In this document: piece by piece, positions 57,509 through 64,000 of the stretch
Layout of the letters: each line of letters begins with the position of its first letter
Numbering within the stretch: the first letter of the stretch is position 1
Source of the DNA: Roseovarius sp. MMSF_3281
Lineage (GTDB): Bacteria > Pseudomonadota > Alphaproteobacteria > Rhodobacterales > Rhodobacteraceae
DNA length: 64,000 nucleotides
Reading direction: 5' to 3'
Assembly (NCBI RefSeq): GCF_030733685.1
Contig: NZ_JASHIM010000001.1
Span: 434,001-498,000, forward strand
Notes under the pieces: generated by a model
The model's database searches: none
Seen by the model: only the letters and a program-made list of their open reading frames with translations
Told to the model about the DNA's origin: nothing
Made by a program: the position numbers and the translations under genes

Positions 57509-57540
57509 GAAAAAGGGCCCGCCAATTCGGCAGGCCCTGA
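57509..57540 (-). terminator. Terminator of yceI
   Basis: On the minus strand AGGGCCTGCC pairs with GGCGGGCCCT with slight bulging, followed by TTTTTCG. Confidence 0.75.
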
Positions 57541-57559
57541 ATAATCCGTGAGTGTCGGC

Positions 57560-58138
57560 TTATTCCGCCTTCATCGCCTCGATCGAAATCATCACCTCGA
57601 CCTCGTCGCTGACATGCGGTGCGAATTTGCCAAGGCCAAAGTCCGAGCGCACAAGCGTCGTCGTGGCATCGAAGCCCGCCCAGTCCTTGTTTTGCATCGG
57701 GTGCGCCGCCGCCTTGTTCAGCGTGGCGTCCAGAACAACCGATTTGGTGGTCTCGTTGATGGTCAGATCGCCGGTGATCTCGGCGGTATCGTCGCCGGTC
57801 ACTTCGATTCCCGTGGATTCGAAGGTGATCATGTCGCCCTCGCCCGCGCCAAAGAAATCATCCGACATGAAGTGCTTGAACCGCTCTTCCCAGCCGGTCA
57901 GCATCGAGGTGGTCGGCATCGCCACCGAAACCGAGGAGGCCGCCGGATCTTCCTGATCGAACATGATCTCGCCCTCGAAGCCCCCGAACATGCCGTATGT
58001 GGTGGAATAGCCAAGGTGGTTATAGGAGAAAACAACCTGGCTGTGGCTTGGATCCAGAACGTATTTTTCCGGTTCCGCCATGGCTCCGGTTGCGGTCAGG
58101 GCAAGGGCCGCCGCTGTGGCGAAAACTGTTGATTTCAT
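57560..58138 (-). CDS. YceI family periplasmic protein
   Basis: A 192-residue YceI protein with a signal peptide (MKSTVFATAAALALTATGAMA) and the lipocalin-like fold signatures YVLDPSHSQVVFSYNHLGYSTTYGMFGGFEGEIMFD and FDATTTLVRSDFGLGKFAPHVSDEVEV. Family members bind polyprenoids or amides in the periplasm. The second YceI copy next to a b561-YceI fusion suggests a related pathway. Confidence 0.92.
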   Translation of the reverse strand: MKSTVFATAAALALTATGAMAEPEKYVLDPSHSQVVFSYNHLGYSTTYGMFGGFEGEIMFDQEDPAASSVSVAMPTTSMLTGWEERFKHFMSDDFFGAGEGDMITFESTGIEVTGDDTAEITGDLTINETTKSVVLDATLNKAAAHPMQNKDWAGFDATTTLVRSDFGLGKFAPHVSDEVEVMISIEAMKAE

Positions 58139-58254
58139 TGAGATGCCTCCTGGCGTTTAAATGCAATGCTTTCAACATGGTGCAGGCTGGCCCACAAACA
58201 AGTCTCAATAGGCAAACAATGTCTGTTTACTGGCGAACACCCCTGATCGCGATG

Positions 58255-58737
58255 TCATGCCGCTTGCGGGAACAGGTCGCGCAAGGCTTGCTCGGCCTCA
58301 GGATCGGTCAGCGGGATGGATACGATCTTTTGGCCCGCGTCATCCAGTGCGGTCAAGGCATGCCCTTCGAGGGATACCCTCGAAAGCTTGTCCAGGTCAT
58401 AAACCCCACGCAAATGCATGTGGCCGCAGGCGTCCATGGACACCACGCGCAACTGCCGGTTCATGCTGTCGATATGCACCTCGGGAAGGTCATCGGGGGC
58501 GTCCAGGGCGCTCACCAGCATCAGGCCGATGCCCAGCATGACAAGCGATGCGCACAGCTTGATCAATTGCATTTCGGCATCCGCTGCGGGCATGCCCCAC
58601 ATGCCCAAGGCCGCCAGCAGGAAGGCCGTTCCAAACCCCATTTTCATGGCACGCTTCAAGGCACAGCCCAATGGCTTGCCATCGTGCTGAAGACGATTTT
58701 GAATAAAGGTCTCGCTATTGTCCGGAAAAGCCACCAT
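58255..58737 (-). CDS. Conserved hypothetical membrane protein (160 aa)
   Basis: A 160-residue protein with two hydrophobic helices (MGFGTAFLLAALGMWGM and LCASLVMLGIGLMLVSAL, about residues 33-80) and a C-terminal soluble domain of about 75 residues (VHIDSMNRQLRVVSMDACGHMHLRGVYDLDKLSRVSL). The C-terminal part looks like a small beta-rich domain. I do not recognise the family. It is divergent from rpsF. Confidence 0.65.
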   Translation of the reverse strand: MVAFPDNSETFIQNRLQHDGKPLGCALKRAMKMGFGTAFLLAALGMWGMPAADAEMQLIKLCASLVMLGIGLMLVSALDAPDDLPEVHIDSMNRQLRVVSMDACGHMHLRGVYDLDKLSRVSLEGHALTALDDAGQKIVSIPLTDPEAEQALRDLFPQAA

Positions 58738-58878
58738 CGCCGCGCCCTCCTACTGGCGTATTGCTTCAACTTCGTTCAATTTCCCCGCGAATTCCGACAA
58801 CAATGCGGCACAGCCAAGGCAACTTTTCGCCATAATACCCCCCTTGAACCACGCGCCGATCCATCGTAAAGACCCGCG

Positions 58879-58934
58879 TCCTTCCGCAGTTTTTCTTGAA
58901 CCGCGCAGTCTCTCGTGGACGGGTCGCGGAAGGA
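58879..58934 (+). promoter_or_regulatory. Candidate structured leader of rpsF-rpsR-rplI
   Basis: TCCTTCCGC at 58879-58887 and GCGGAAGGA at 58926-58934 are perfect nine-base complements enclosing 38 bases, 50-100 bases before rpsF. rpsF mRNAs in many bacteria carry a leader bound by S6:S18; whether this helix is that element is not established. Confidence 0.4.
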
Positions 58935-58982
58935 TGTAAAAGACCCGCCTTTGAAATGCGCCCAGACAGAAGTGGAGATAAC

Positions 58983-59336
58983 ATGCCGCTCTACGAGCAT
59001 GTTTTTATTTCGCGTCAGGACTTGTCCAACGCGCAAGCCGAAGGCCTCATCGAACATTTTGGCACCGTGCTGTCCGACAACGGCGGCAAACTCGTGGATA
59101 GCGAGTATTGGGGCGTCAAGACCATGGCCTACAAGATCAACAAGAACCGCAAGGGCCACTATGCCTTCCTGCGCACCGATGCACCCGCAGCGGCCGTTCA
59201 GGAAATGGAACGCCTGATGCGCCTGCACGACGACGTGATGCGCGTCATGACCATCAAGGTCGACGAGCACGAGGAAGGCCCCTCGGTCCAGATGCAGAAA
59301 AAAGACGACCGTGGCGATCGCCGCGAACGTCGTTGA
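58983..59336 (+). CDS. rpsF: 30S ribosomal protein S6
   Basis: A 117-residue S6: MPLYEHVFISRQDLSNAQAEGLIEHF, YWGVKTMAYKINKNRKGHYAFL and a charged tail. It pairs with S18 on the platform of the small subunit. ATG 58983 follows AGTGGAGAT and matches the family start. rpsR follows after 28 bases. Confidence 0.96.
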   Translation: MPLYEHVFISRQDLSNAQAEGLIEHFGTVLSDNGGKLVDSEYWGVKTMAYKINKNRKGHYAFLRTDAPAAAVQEMERLMRLHDDVMRVMTIKVDEHEEGPSVQMQKKDDRGDRRERR

Positions 59337-59364
59337 TCCTCGCTTGAAGAAAGGACACTAACCC

Positions 59365-59592
59365 ATGGCTGCAAAACCGTTTTTCCGCCGCCGCAAGGTC
59401 TGCCCCTTCTCGGGCGACAACGCACCCAAGATCGACTACAAGGACACCAAACTGCTGCAACGCTACATCAGCGAACGCGGCAAGATCGTGCCCTCGCGCA
59501 TCACCGCCGTCTCGGCCAAGAAGCAGCGTGAACTGTCCCGCGCCATCAAGCGCGCGCGCTTCCTCGCCCTGCTGCCCTACGCCGTGAAGTAA
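59365..59592 (+). CDS. rpsR: 30S ribosomal protein S18
   Basis: A 75-residue S18 with the typical [61 protein letters not shown]. It binds S6. An AGGACAC site precedes the start and rplI follows after 12 bases. Confidence 0.97.
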   Translation: MAAKPFFRRRKVCPFSGDNAPKIDYKDTKLLQRYISERGKIVPSRITAVSAKKQRELSRAIKRARFLALLPYAVK

Positions 59593-59604
59593 GGAGAGAG
59601 CATC

Positions 59605-60240
59605 ATGCAAGTTATCCTTCTCGAACGCGTGGCCAAACTGGGCCAAATGGGCGACGTCGTCGACGTCAAGCCCGGCTTTGCGCGCAACTTCCTCCTGCCC
59701 CAGGGCAAGGCCCTGTCGGCTTCGGAACAGAACATCGCCGACTTCGAATCGCGCAAGGCGCAACTCGAAGCCCGCAACCTGGAAACCAAGAAAGAGGCCG
59801 AAGCACTGGCCGCGAAAATCGACGGCCAGCAGTTCGTCGTGATTCGCCAGGCCTCCGATGGCGGCAGCCTCTACGGTTCGGTGTCCACCCGTGACGCCGC
59901 CGCCGTGGCCAAAGAGGAAGGCGTGAACGTTGACCGCAAGCAGGTCATCATCCGCCAGCCGATCAAAACCCTTGGCCTGCACGAAGTCGAGGTGCACCTG
60001 CACCCCGAGGTCGAGGCGCTGATCACCCTCAACGTCGCCCGTTCGCCCGAAGAGGCCGAACTGCAAGCGACCGGCAAGACCATTCAGGACGCCGCCGCCG
60101 AGGCCGAAGCCGCCGCCGATTACGAGATCGCCGAACTCTTCGACGATATCGGCTCGGCCGCATCGGAAGACGAAGATCTGGCAGACTCCGTTGAAGAAGT
60201 CCTTCCCGAAGACGGCGAAGACGACACCGACAACGGCTGA
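59605..60240 (+). CDS. rplI: 50S ribosomal protein L9 with acidic C-terminal extension
   Basis: A 211-residue L9. The N-terminal domain ([36 protein letters not shown]) and the long connecting helix (about 40-80) are standard, with the C-terminal domain to about residue 150. An additional tail of about 50 residues, very rich in Glu, Asp and Ala, makes it longer than the 150-residue E. coli protein; alphaproteobacterial L9s often have such tails. Confidence 0.96.
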   Translation: MQVILLERVAKLGQMGDVVDVKPGFARNFLLPQGKALSASEQNIADFESRKAQLEARNLETKKEAEALAAKIDGQQFVVIRQASDGGSLYGSVSTRDAAAVAKEEGVNVDRKQVIIRQPIKTLGLHEVEVHLHPEVEALITLNVARSPEEAELQATGKTIQDAAAEAEAAADYEIAELFDDIGSAASEDEDLADSVEEVLPEDGEDDTDNG

Positions 60241-60264
60241 ACCCGCCATTTGCTTTCAGAACTC

Positions 60265-60298
60265 GGGGCCGCGCAATTCTGTTGCGCGGCCCCTAATT
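60265..60298 (+). terminator. Strong hairpin after rplI
   Basis: Perfect 12-base-pair arms GGGGCCGCGCAA / TTGCGCGGCCCC with loop TTCTG, followed by an AT-rich stretch (TAATTATT) in place of a pure T-run. Confidence 0.75.
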
Positions 60299-60349
60299 AT
60301 TCGGCTCGCACTATCTCGACAGCCAACAAAAGCGCGTGTTAACGTATTT

Positions 60350-60367
60350 CTACCTATATAAAGGTAG
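60350..60367. promoter_or_regulatory. Palindromic candidate operator before the XRE-LuxR-LuxI locus
   Basis: CTACCT-ATATAA-AGGTAG is a perfect 6-6-6 inverted repeat, 18 bases, 43 bases upstream of the XRE regulator start. The spacer contains a TATATAA -10-like stretch. Size and CT...AG ends recall lux boxes, but the usual inner consensus is not met; an autoregulatory XRE site is an equal alternative. Confidence 0.55.
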
Positions 60368-60410
60368 TCAGTTGTATCAGTAAAAGTGACCACTACATAC
60401 AAGGGTAAGC

Positions 60411-60767
60411 ATGCATACAGTAAACATAGATAAAGCCATTGGCGCACGGATTCGCATGTACCGCAAAGCGCTCGGTCTAAGCCAATCCGACCTCGCCAAA
60501 CAAATTGGCATAACTTTTCAACAGGTGCAGAAATATGAAAGCGGCGCCAATCGCGTGGCTGCGTCCCGGCTTTGGGATACTGCCGATGCGCTTGGGGTCT
60601 CCGTCCTATCCCTGTTCCAGGATATCACACAGAACGGTCAGGACGGGCCGGGCACACCGCTCGAATTGCTTGACCTTTACACCGCAATGCCTCTGGCCAA
60701 GCAAATCGAGTTGATGACCTATGCGCGGCAGCTATCTCAAAATAAAGCAACCGCAACACCGGCATAG
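60411..60767 (+). CDS. XRE-family transcriptional regulator
   Basis: A 118-residue protein with a Cro/C1-type helix-turn-helix at about residues 10-65 (IGARIRMYRKALGLSQSDLAKQIGITFQQVQKYESGANRVAASRLWDTADAL) and a short helical C-terminal part. The FQQVQKYE subtype is common in alphaproteobacteria, for example near cell-cycle and motility loci. It lies 18 bases upstream of luxR on the same strand, with a palindromic candidate operator upstream, so it may control the quorum-sensing genes. Confidence 0.88.
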   Translation: MHTVNIDKAIGARIRMYRKALGLSQSDLAKQIGITFQQVQKYESGANRVAASRLWDTADALGVSVLSLFQDITQNGQDGPGTPLELLDLYTAMPLAKQIELMTYARQLSQNKATATPA

Positions 60768-60785
60768 GATCGAAATCATTTTGCC

Positions 60786-61499
60786 ATGACCAGGCACACC
60801 AACCTCATCGATATCGCCCGTACACCAGGTGCGCAGACAGATTACGTCGCGCACCTGCATAAGCTGTGCGATACCCTTGGGGTGGAACATGCAACCTACT
60901 TCTCGGCCAATCCGGTGTCGGGCACCATGCACGGGTTCACGACATACCCTGACGATTGGAAGGAACACTACGTCAGGGAAGGTTTGCAAGACTACGATCC
61001 AACCCTGCGCTCGGCCGCGCGTTCGGTCGCCCCGGTCGATTGGAAGCGCCTGGAAAAAGATGACAACTATGGCCGGGTCTTCCGTGATGCACAGGATTTC
61101 GGCCTGCCCAACCAAGGGGTCACCGTGCCGATCCGCGGCATGTTCGGCGAAATCGGCCTTCTCTGCGCCTGCGCCACCATGCAGGCCAGCGAATGGACCA
61201 AGCTGCGCCGCGAAATCACGGGCAATCTGCTCAGTAACGCGGTGCATCTGCACGATACGGTGATGAATTCCGACCCCTTGCTCAAGGCATTGCGTCAACC
61301 CAACCTGTCGCGCCGCGAAACCGAGATCTTGCAATGGGTTGCGGCGGGCAAGTCACAACAGGACGTGGGCGACATCCTGTCGATCTCGCCGCGCACGGTC
61401 GAAGTTCACCTGCGTTCCGCGCGCGAAAAGCTTTGCACCATCTCGACGCCGCAGGCCGTGGGCCGCGCCGTCAGCCTTGGGTTCATTCAACCCGGCTGA
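60786..61499 (+). CDS. luxR: LuxR-family quorum-sensing regulator
   Basis: A 237-residue LuxR-type regulator. The autoinducer-binding domain retains the conserved positions Trp58, Tyr62, Asp71, Pro72, Trp86 and Gly111 (DDWKEHYVREGLQDYDPTL, VDWKRL). The DNA-binding domain (about 170-232) is LSRRETEILQWVAAGKSQQDVGDILSISPRTVEVHL. This indicates an acyl-homoserine-lactone receptor, paired with the luxI gene 177 bases downstream. The name is generic; the species-specific name cannot be given. Confidence 0.94.
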   Translation: MTRHTNLIDIARTPGAQTDYVAHLHKLCDTLGVEHATYFSANPVSGTMHGFTTYPDDWKEHYVREGLQDYDPTLRSAARSVAPVDWKRLEKDDNYGRVFRDAQDFGLPNQGVTVPIRGMFGEIGLLCACATMQASEWTKLRREITGNLLSNAVHLHDTVMNSDPLLKALRQPNLSRRETEILQWVAAGKSQQDVGDILSISPRTVEVHLRSAREKLCTISTPQAVGRAVSLGFIQPG

Positions 61500-61523
61500 C
61501 ACCGTGACACCGCTGTAAAACTC

Positions 61524-61538
61524 TTAACGCCTTTTTAG
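61524..61538 (+). promoter_or_regulatory. CtrA-like half-palindrome in the luxI upstream region
   Basis: TTAA-CGCCTTT-TTAG matches the CtrA site TTAA-N7-TTAA at seven of eight positions, 139 bases upstream of luxI. No clear lux box was seen in this spacer; CTGAATTGCGCAG is a weak dyad at most. Confidence 0.3.
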
Positions 61539-61676
61539 GGGCCATCGGGGCTGGCGGCCTGCACATCGCGGCCACTCGGGCCTGAATTGCGCAGAAGTAC
61601 GGGATTTCCCTAATACCCCCCGGCCCCCAACTTGATATCTTCGGTTTCATCATCATTGATCCGAGGAAGTAAAACC

Positions 61677-62477
61677 ATGATCCTAGTCATCGACGCGCTG
61701 AACCGGCATCGGTTTGGCTCCATTCTGGACGATATGTTCAAGTTGCGCGCGCGTGTTTTCAGGGACCGCATGGGATGGGACGTCAAAGTGCGCAATGGGC
61801 GCGAGATCGACCTTTTCGACGATCTCGACCCGGCTTACCTGGTGGCACTGGACGACGATTATAACGTCGTCGGATGCAACCGCATGCTTCAAACCACCGG
61901 TCCGCATATGCTGTCGGACGTCTTTCAGGATATTCTCTGTGGTGAACCGCCCCTGCGAAGTGCCACGATCTGGGAGAACACCCGTTTTTGCATCGACACC
62001 GATCGCATCAAACGCAAAAACGATGGCCGCAGCGTGTCTTACACCGCCTGCGAACTGATGGCCGGCATCGCCGAATACGCTTACGAATCCGGCATTTCCG
62101 ATGTGATTTCGGTGGTTGATCCCGCCATGGATCGCATCCTCAAGCGCAGTGATAACGCGCCTTGCGATTACATCGGGGAAACCGTGCAAATGGGCAAAAC
62201 CAAGGCCCTCGCCGCCCTGAGCGATATCACCGAAGAACGGATCAATCGTATCCGCACCTTCGCCGGGATCACCGGGGATATCTTCGTTGACGAGGACACA
62301 GCCGCCCTTGCCATCGCCAATCGCGACAAGGCGGCGCCGCATATGTCGCCCGATCTACGCGAATACTGCGATCAACAAATCCTGGAGGCGCGCACCGAAA
62401 GCGAAAAAGCCGCGGCACTGGCCCTGCAACGCACCCTGAGCAGCGCCTTCAGCACGGAACCAAACTGCGACGCCTGA
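61677..62477 (+). CDS. luxI: Acyl-homoserine-lactone synthase
   Basis: A 266-residue LuxI-type enzyme making N-acyl homoserine lactone from SAM and acyl-ACP. Invariant residues are in place: Arg24 and Phe28 (LRARVF), Trp34, Glu43, Asp45, Asp48 (EIDLFDD), Arg69 and, in WENTRFCID, Glu100 and Arg103. It is longer than classic LuxI (about 200-215 residues) through a C-terminal extension of about 50 residues. ATG 61677 follows GAGGAAGT. A bidirectional terminator separates it from tig. Confidence 0.93.
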   Translation: MILVIDALNRHRFGSILDDMFKLRARVFRDRMGWDVKVRNGREIDLFDDLDPAYLVALDDDYNVVGCNRMLQTTGPHMLSDVFQDILCGEPPLRSATIWENTRFCIDTDRIKRKNDGRSVSYTACELMAGIAEYAYESGISDVISVVDPAMDRILKRSDNAPCDYIGETVQMGKTKALAALSDITEERINRIRTFAGITGDIFVDEDTAALAIANRDKAAPHMSPDLREYCDQQILEARTESEKAAALALQRTLSSAFSTEPNCDA

Positions 62478-62506
62478 AAAGGCACCCCCCCATCATCGCA
62501 GTTTGC

Positions 62507-62537
62507 AAAAAGGGCCGCTCATTAAGCGGCCCTTTTC
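62507..62537. terminator. Bidirectional terminator between luxI and tig
   Basis: Perfect 12-base-pair arms AAAAGGGCCGCT / AGCGGCCCTTTT with a five-base loop; A-run and T-run flank it, so it serves both strands. Confidence 0.9.
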
Positions 62538-62559
62538 ATATCAGTAATGCCGGGAAGGC

Positions 62560-63891
62560 TTACTCGTCTTCCATCTCCTCGATGGCTTTTTCCAGCTCGT
62601 CCTTCGAGACCTCTTTCTCGGTCACATCGGCAAGCTCGGCCACGTAATCGATCACCTTGTCCTCGAAGATCGGCGCGCGCAGCTGCTGACGCATCTGCGG
62701 ATTGTTCTGCACGAACTCGAAGAACTGGCGTTCCTGCCCGGGGTATTGACGCGCCTGCTCCATGACCGCCTGGGTCATTTCCGCATCGGTCACCTCGACC
62801 TCGGCCTTCTGGCCCAACTCGGCCAGAAGCAGGCCAAGACGCACGCGGCGCTCGGCCAGCGTGGTGTGCTCTTCGGTGGCTTCGATCTCGGGGTGATCGT
62901 GGCCCTCGACCTCGGGGTTCTCTTCGTGCCAAATCTGGTGGGCAATCTGCTTGGCCTCGGCCTCCACCATGCTCGGCGGCAACTCGAAGCTGACCATCTT
63001 GTCCAGTTCGTCCAGCATGCCACGCTTCATCACCGCGCGCGCGGCCCCGGCGTACTCCGATTCAAGACGCTCGCGGATCTGCCCCTTCAGGTCATCAAGG
63101 CTTTCGGCACCGTACTTGGTGGCCAACTCGTCGTTGATCTCGGCGGCAACCGGCTCTTTGACTTCCTTGACGGTGCATTCGAAAACCGCGTCTTTCCCGG
63201 CCAGATGCTCGGCCCCGTATTCCTCGGGGAAGGTCACCTTGACCTCGGTTTCGTCACCGACCTTCACGCCAACCAGCTGCTCCTCGAACCCGGGGATAAA
63301 GCTGTTGGACCCAAGGGTCAGCGGGTAATCCTCGGCCGAGCCCCCTTCAAAGGCCTCGCCATCCACCTTGCCGACAAAGTCGATCACGACCTGATCGCCG
63401 TCTTTCGACTTGGTGCCTTTCTTGCGATCCTTGAAGTCCTGCGCGCTCTCGGCCAGATTGCCAAGCGCCTCGTCAACCGCCGCGTCGTCGGGCTTCACAA
63501 CCATCTTCTCCAGTTTCAGAGATTTCAGGTCCACCTCGGGGATCTCGGGCAGTGCCTCATAGGTCATTTCGACCTCGACATCGTCGCCCTCTTGCCAATT
63601 CTCATTGGTCATCTTCACCGCGGGTTCCGCCGCCGGGCGCTCGCCGCTGTCCTCGAAGTGCTTCGACATCGCACCATCAACGGCTTCCTGCATGGCCTCG
63701 CCCAGAACACGCTGGCCGAACTGCTTTTTCAAAAGCGGCAGCGGCACCTTGCCCTTGCGGAAACCCTTCATTTCGATGTCAGGCTGAGCATCCTTCAGCT
63801 TGTCCATCACCTTGTCGTCAAGCTCCTGCGCGGTCAGAAGCAATTTGTATCCGCGTTTCAGCCCTTCGTTCAGGGTCTCGGTGACCTGCAT
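62560..63891 (-). CDS. tig: Trigger factor
   Basis: A 443-residue ribosome-associated chaperone and prolyl isomerase. The ribosome-binding loop motif appears as [17 protein letters not shown] (about residues 42-58). The FKBP-type domain (about 155-245) has [45 protein letters not shown]. The helical C-terminal domain ends with an acidic tail (KAIEEMEDE). Its promoter should lie in 63892-64000, where nothing specific stood out. Confidence 0.97.
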   Translation of the reverse strand: MQVTETLNEGLKRGYKLLLTAQELDDKVMDKLKDAQPDIEMKGFRKGKVPLPLLKKQFGQRVLGEAMQEAVDGAMSKHFEDSGERPAAEPAVKMTNENWQEGDDVEVEMTYEALPEIPEVDLKSLKLEKMVVKPDDAAVDEALGNLAESAQDFKDRKKGTKSKDGDQVVIDFVGKVDGEAFEGGSAEDYPLTLGSNSFIPGFEEQLVGVKVGDETEVKVTFPEEYGAEHLAGKDAVFECTVKEVKEPVAAEINDELATKYGAESLDDLKGQIRERLESEYAGAARAVMKRGMLDELDKMVSFELPPSMVEAEAKQIAHQIWHEENPEVEGHDHPEIEATEEHTTLAERRVRLGLLLAELGQKAEVEVTDAEMTQAVMEQARQYPGQERQFFEFVQNNPQMRQQLRAPIFEDKVIDYVAELADVTEKEVSKDELEKAIEEMEDE

Positions 63892-64000
63892 TGTCGTCCT
63901 CTCATATGCATCGGGCCGCGGAGGCGTCCGCGGCGGTCAAAATCAAGCGCCCTTCTAGGGATCACAAGGCAAGGGCGCAAGCAGAGTCTTGGGGCGCAGC

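Noticed and set aside
61555..61676. lux box upstream of luxI
   Set aside because: Only weak dyads (CTGAATTGCGCAG, GGGATTTCCC) are present; none fits the 18-20 base lux-box pattern.
1..64000. tRNA or rRNA genes, CRISPR arrays, transposases or integrases
   Set aside because: Scanning by eye found no T-arm-like GGTTCGAATCC, no rRNA segment, no regularly spaced direct repeats and no transposase or integrase frame. A covariance-model search would be needed to exclude tRNAs fully.

Overview
The window reads as chromosomal DNA of an alphaproteobacterium of the Roseobacter group (Rhodobacteraceae). It is GC-rich, and many long open frames antisense to genes follow from that. Several genes are types I know from that family: DUF6456 and DUF6477 proteins, a cytochrome b561-YceI fusion, an MttB-like methyltransferase without pyrrolysine, an acetyl-type MetA, orphan cox maturation genes and a LuxR/LuxI pair. 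The taxonomic call is inference from gene content; no rRNA or tRNA gene was found.

Layout. 1-4.4 kb: the 5' end of lipA (runs off the left edge), a VIT/CCC1 metal transporter, DUF6456 and DUF6477 genes, and an mttB-like gene. 4.6-12.7 kb (+ strand): guaA, a DMT exporter, a FadL-type outer-membrane protein, a P-loop ATPase, metA, an alpha/beta hydrolase, ppk2 and a TetR regulator. 12.9-18.4 kb (- strand): rplM-rpsI, then a MoxR ATPase, VWA protein, XdhC-like protein and molybdopterin-binding protein, which together resemble the CO-dehydrogenase maturation set coxDEF without structural subunits. 18.6-29.4 kb (+): a conserved hypothetical, pyrC, pyrE, dnaB, alr, mlaE, mlaF, then a valine-catabolism operon (isobutyryl-CoA dehydrogenase, 3-hydroxyisobutyryl-CoA hydrolase, mmsB) and a small DUF2892 protein. 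29.7-37.7 kb: a GT4 glycosyltransferase with an extra C-terminal domain, uvrA, zinT behind a candidate Zur box, lpdA, and a secreted PRC-barrel protein. 37.8-44.6 kb (-): DUF924, MFS transporter, small membrane protein, queA and a giant AsmA/DUF3971 protein. 44.7-48.1 kb (+): a one-cysteine Bcp, a DUF455 ferritin-like protein, an M23 peptidase and a bactofilin. 48.1-49.2 kb: a gene-poor, AT-richer island.

49.2-55.0 kb (-): a fatty-acid cluster transcribed fabD, fabG, acpP, a HisA-like paralogue, fabF, mltG. 55.2-58.7 kb: cytochrome b561-YceI fusion, DUF808 protein, periplasmic YceI and a small membrane protein. 59.0-60.2 kb: rpsF-rpsR-rplI. 60.4-62.5 kb: an XRE regulator, LuxR and LuxI quorum-sensing module. 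62.6-63.9 kb: tig.

Most genes are housekeeping. The less ordinary parts are the quorum-sensing locus with a palindromic candidate operator, the orphan cox-type maturation operon, the HisA-like paralogue inside the fab cluster, the glycosyltransferase fusion, three families of short intergenic repeats, and the 48-49 kb island with a cluster of GTAC motifs. I did not find a clearly new multi-gene defence or mobile system.
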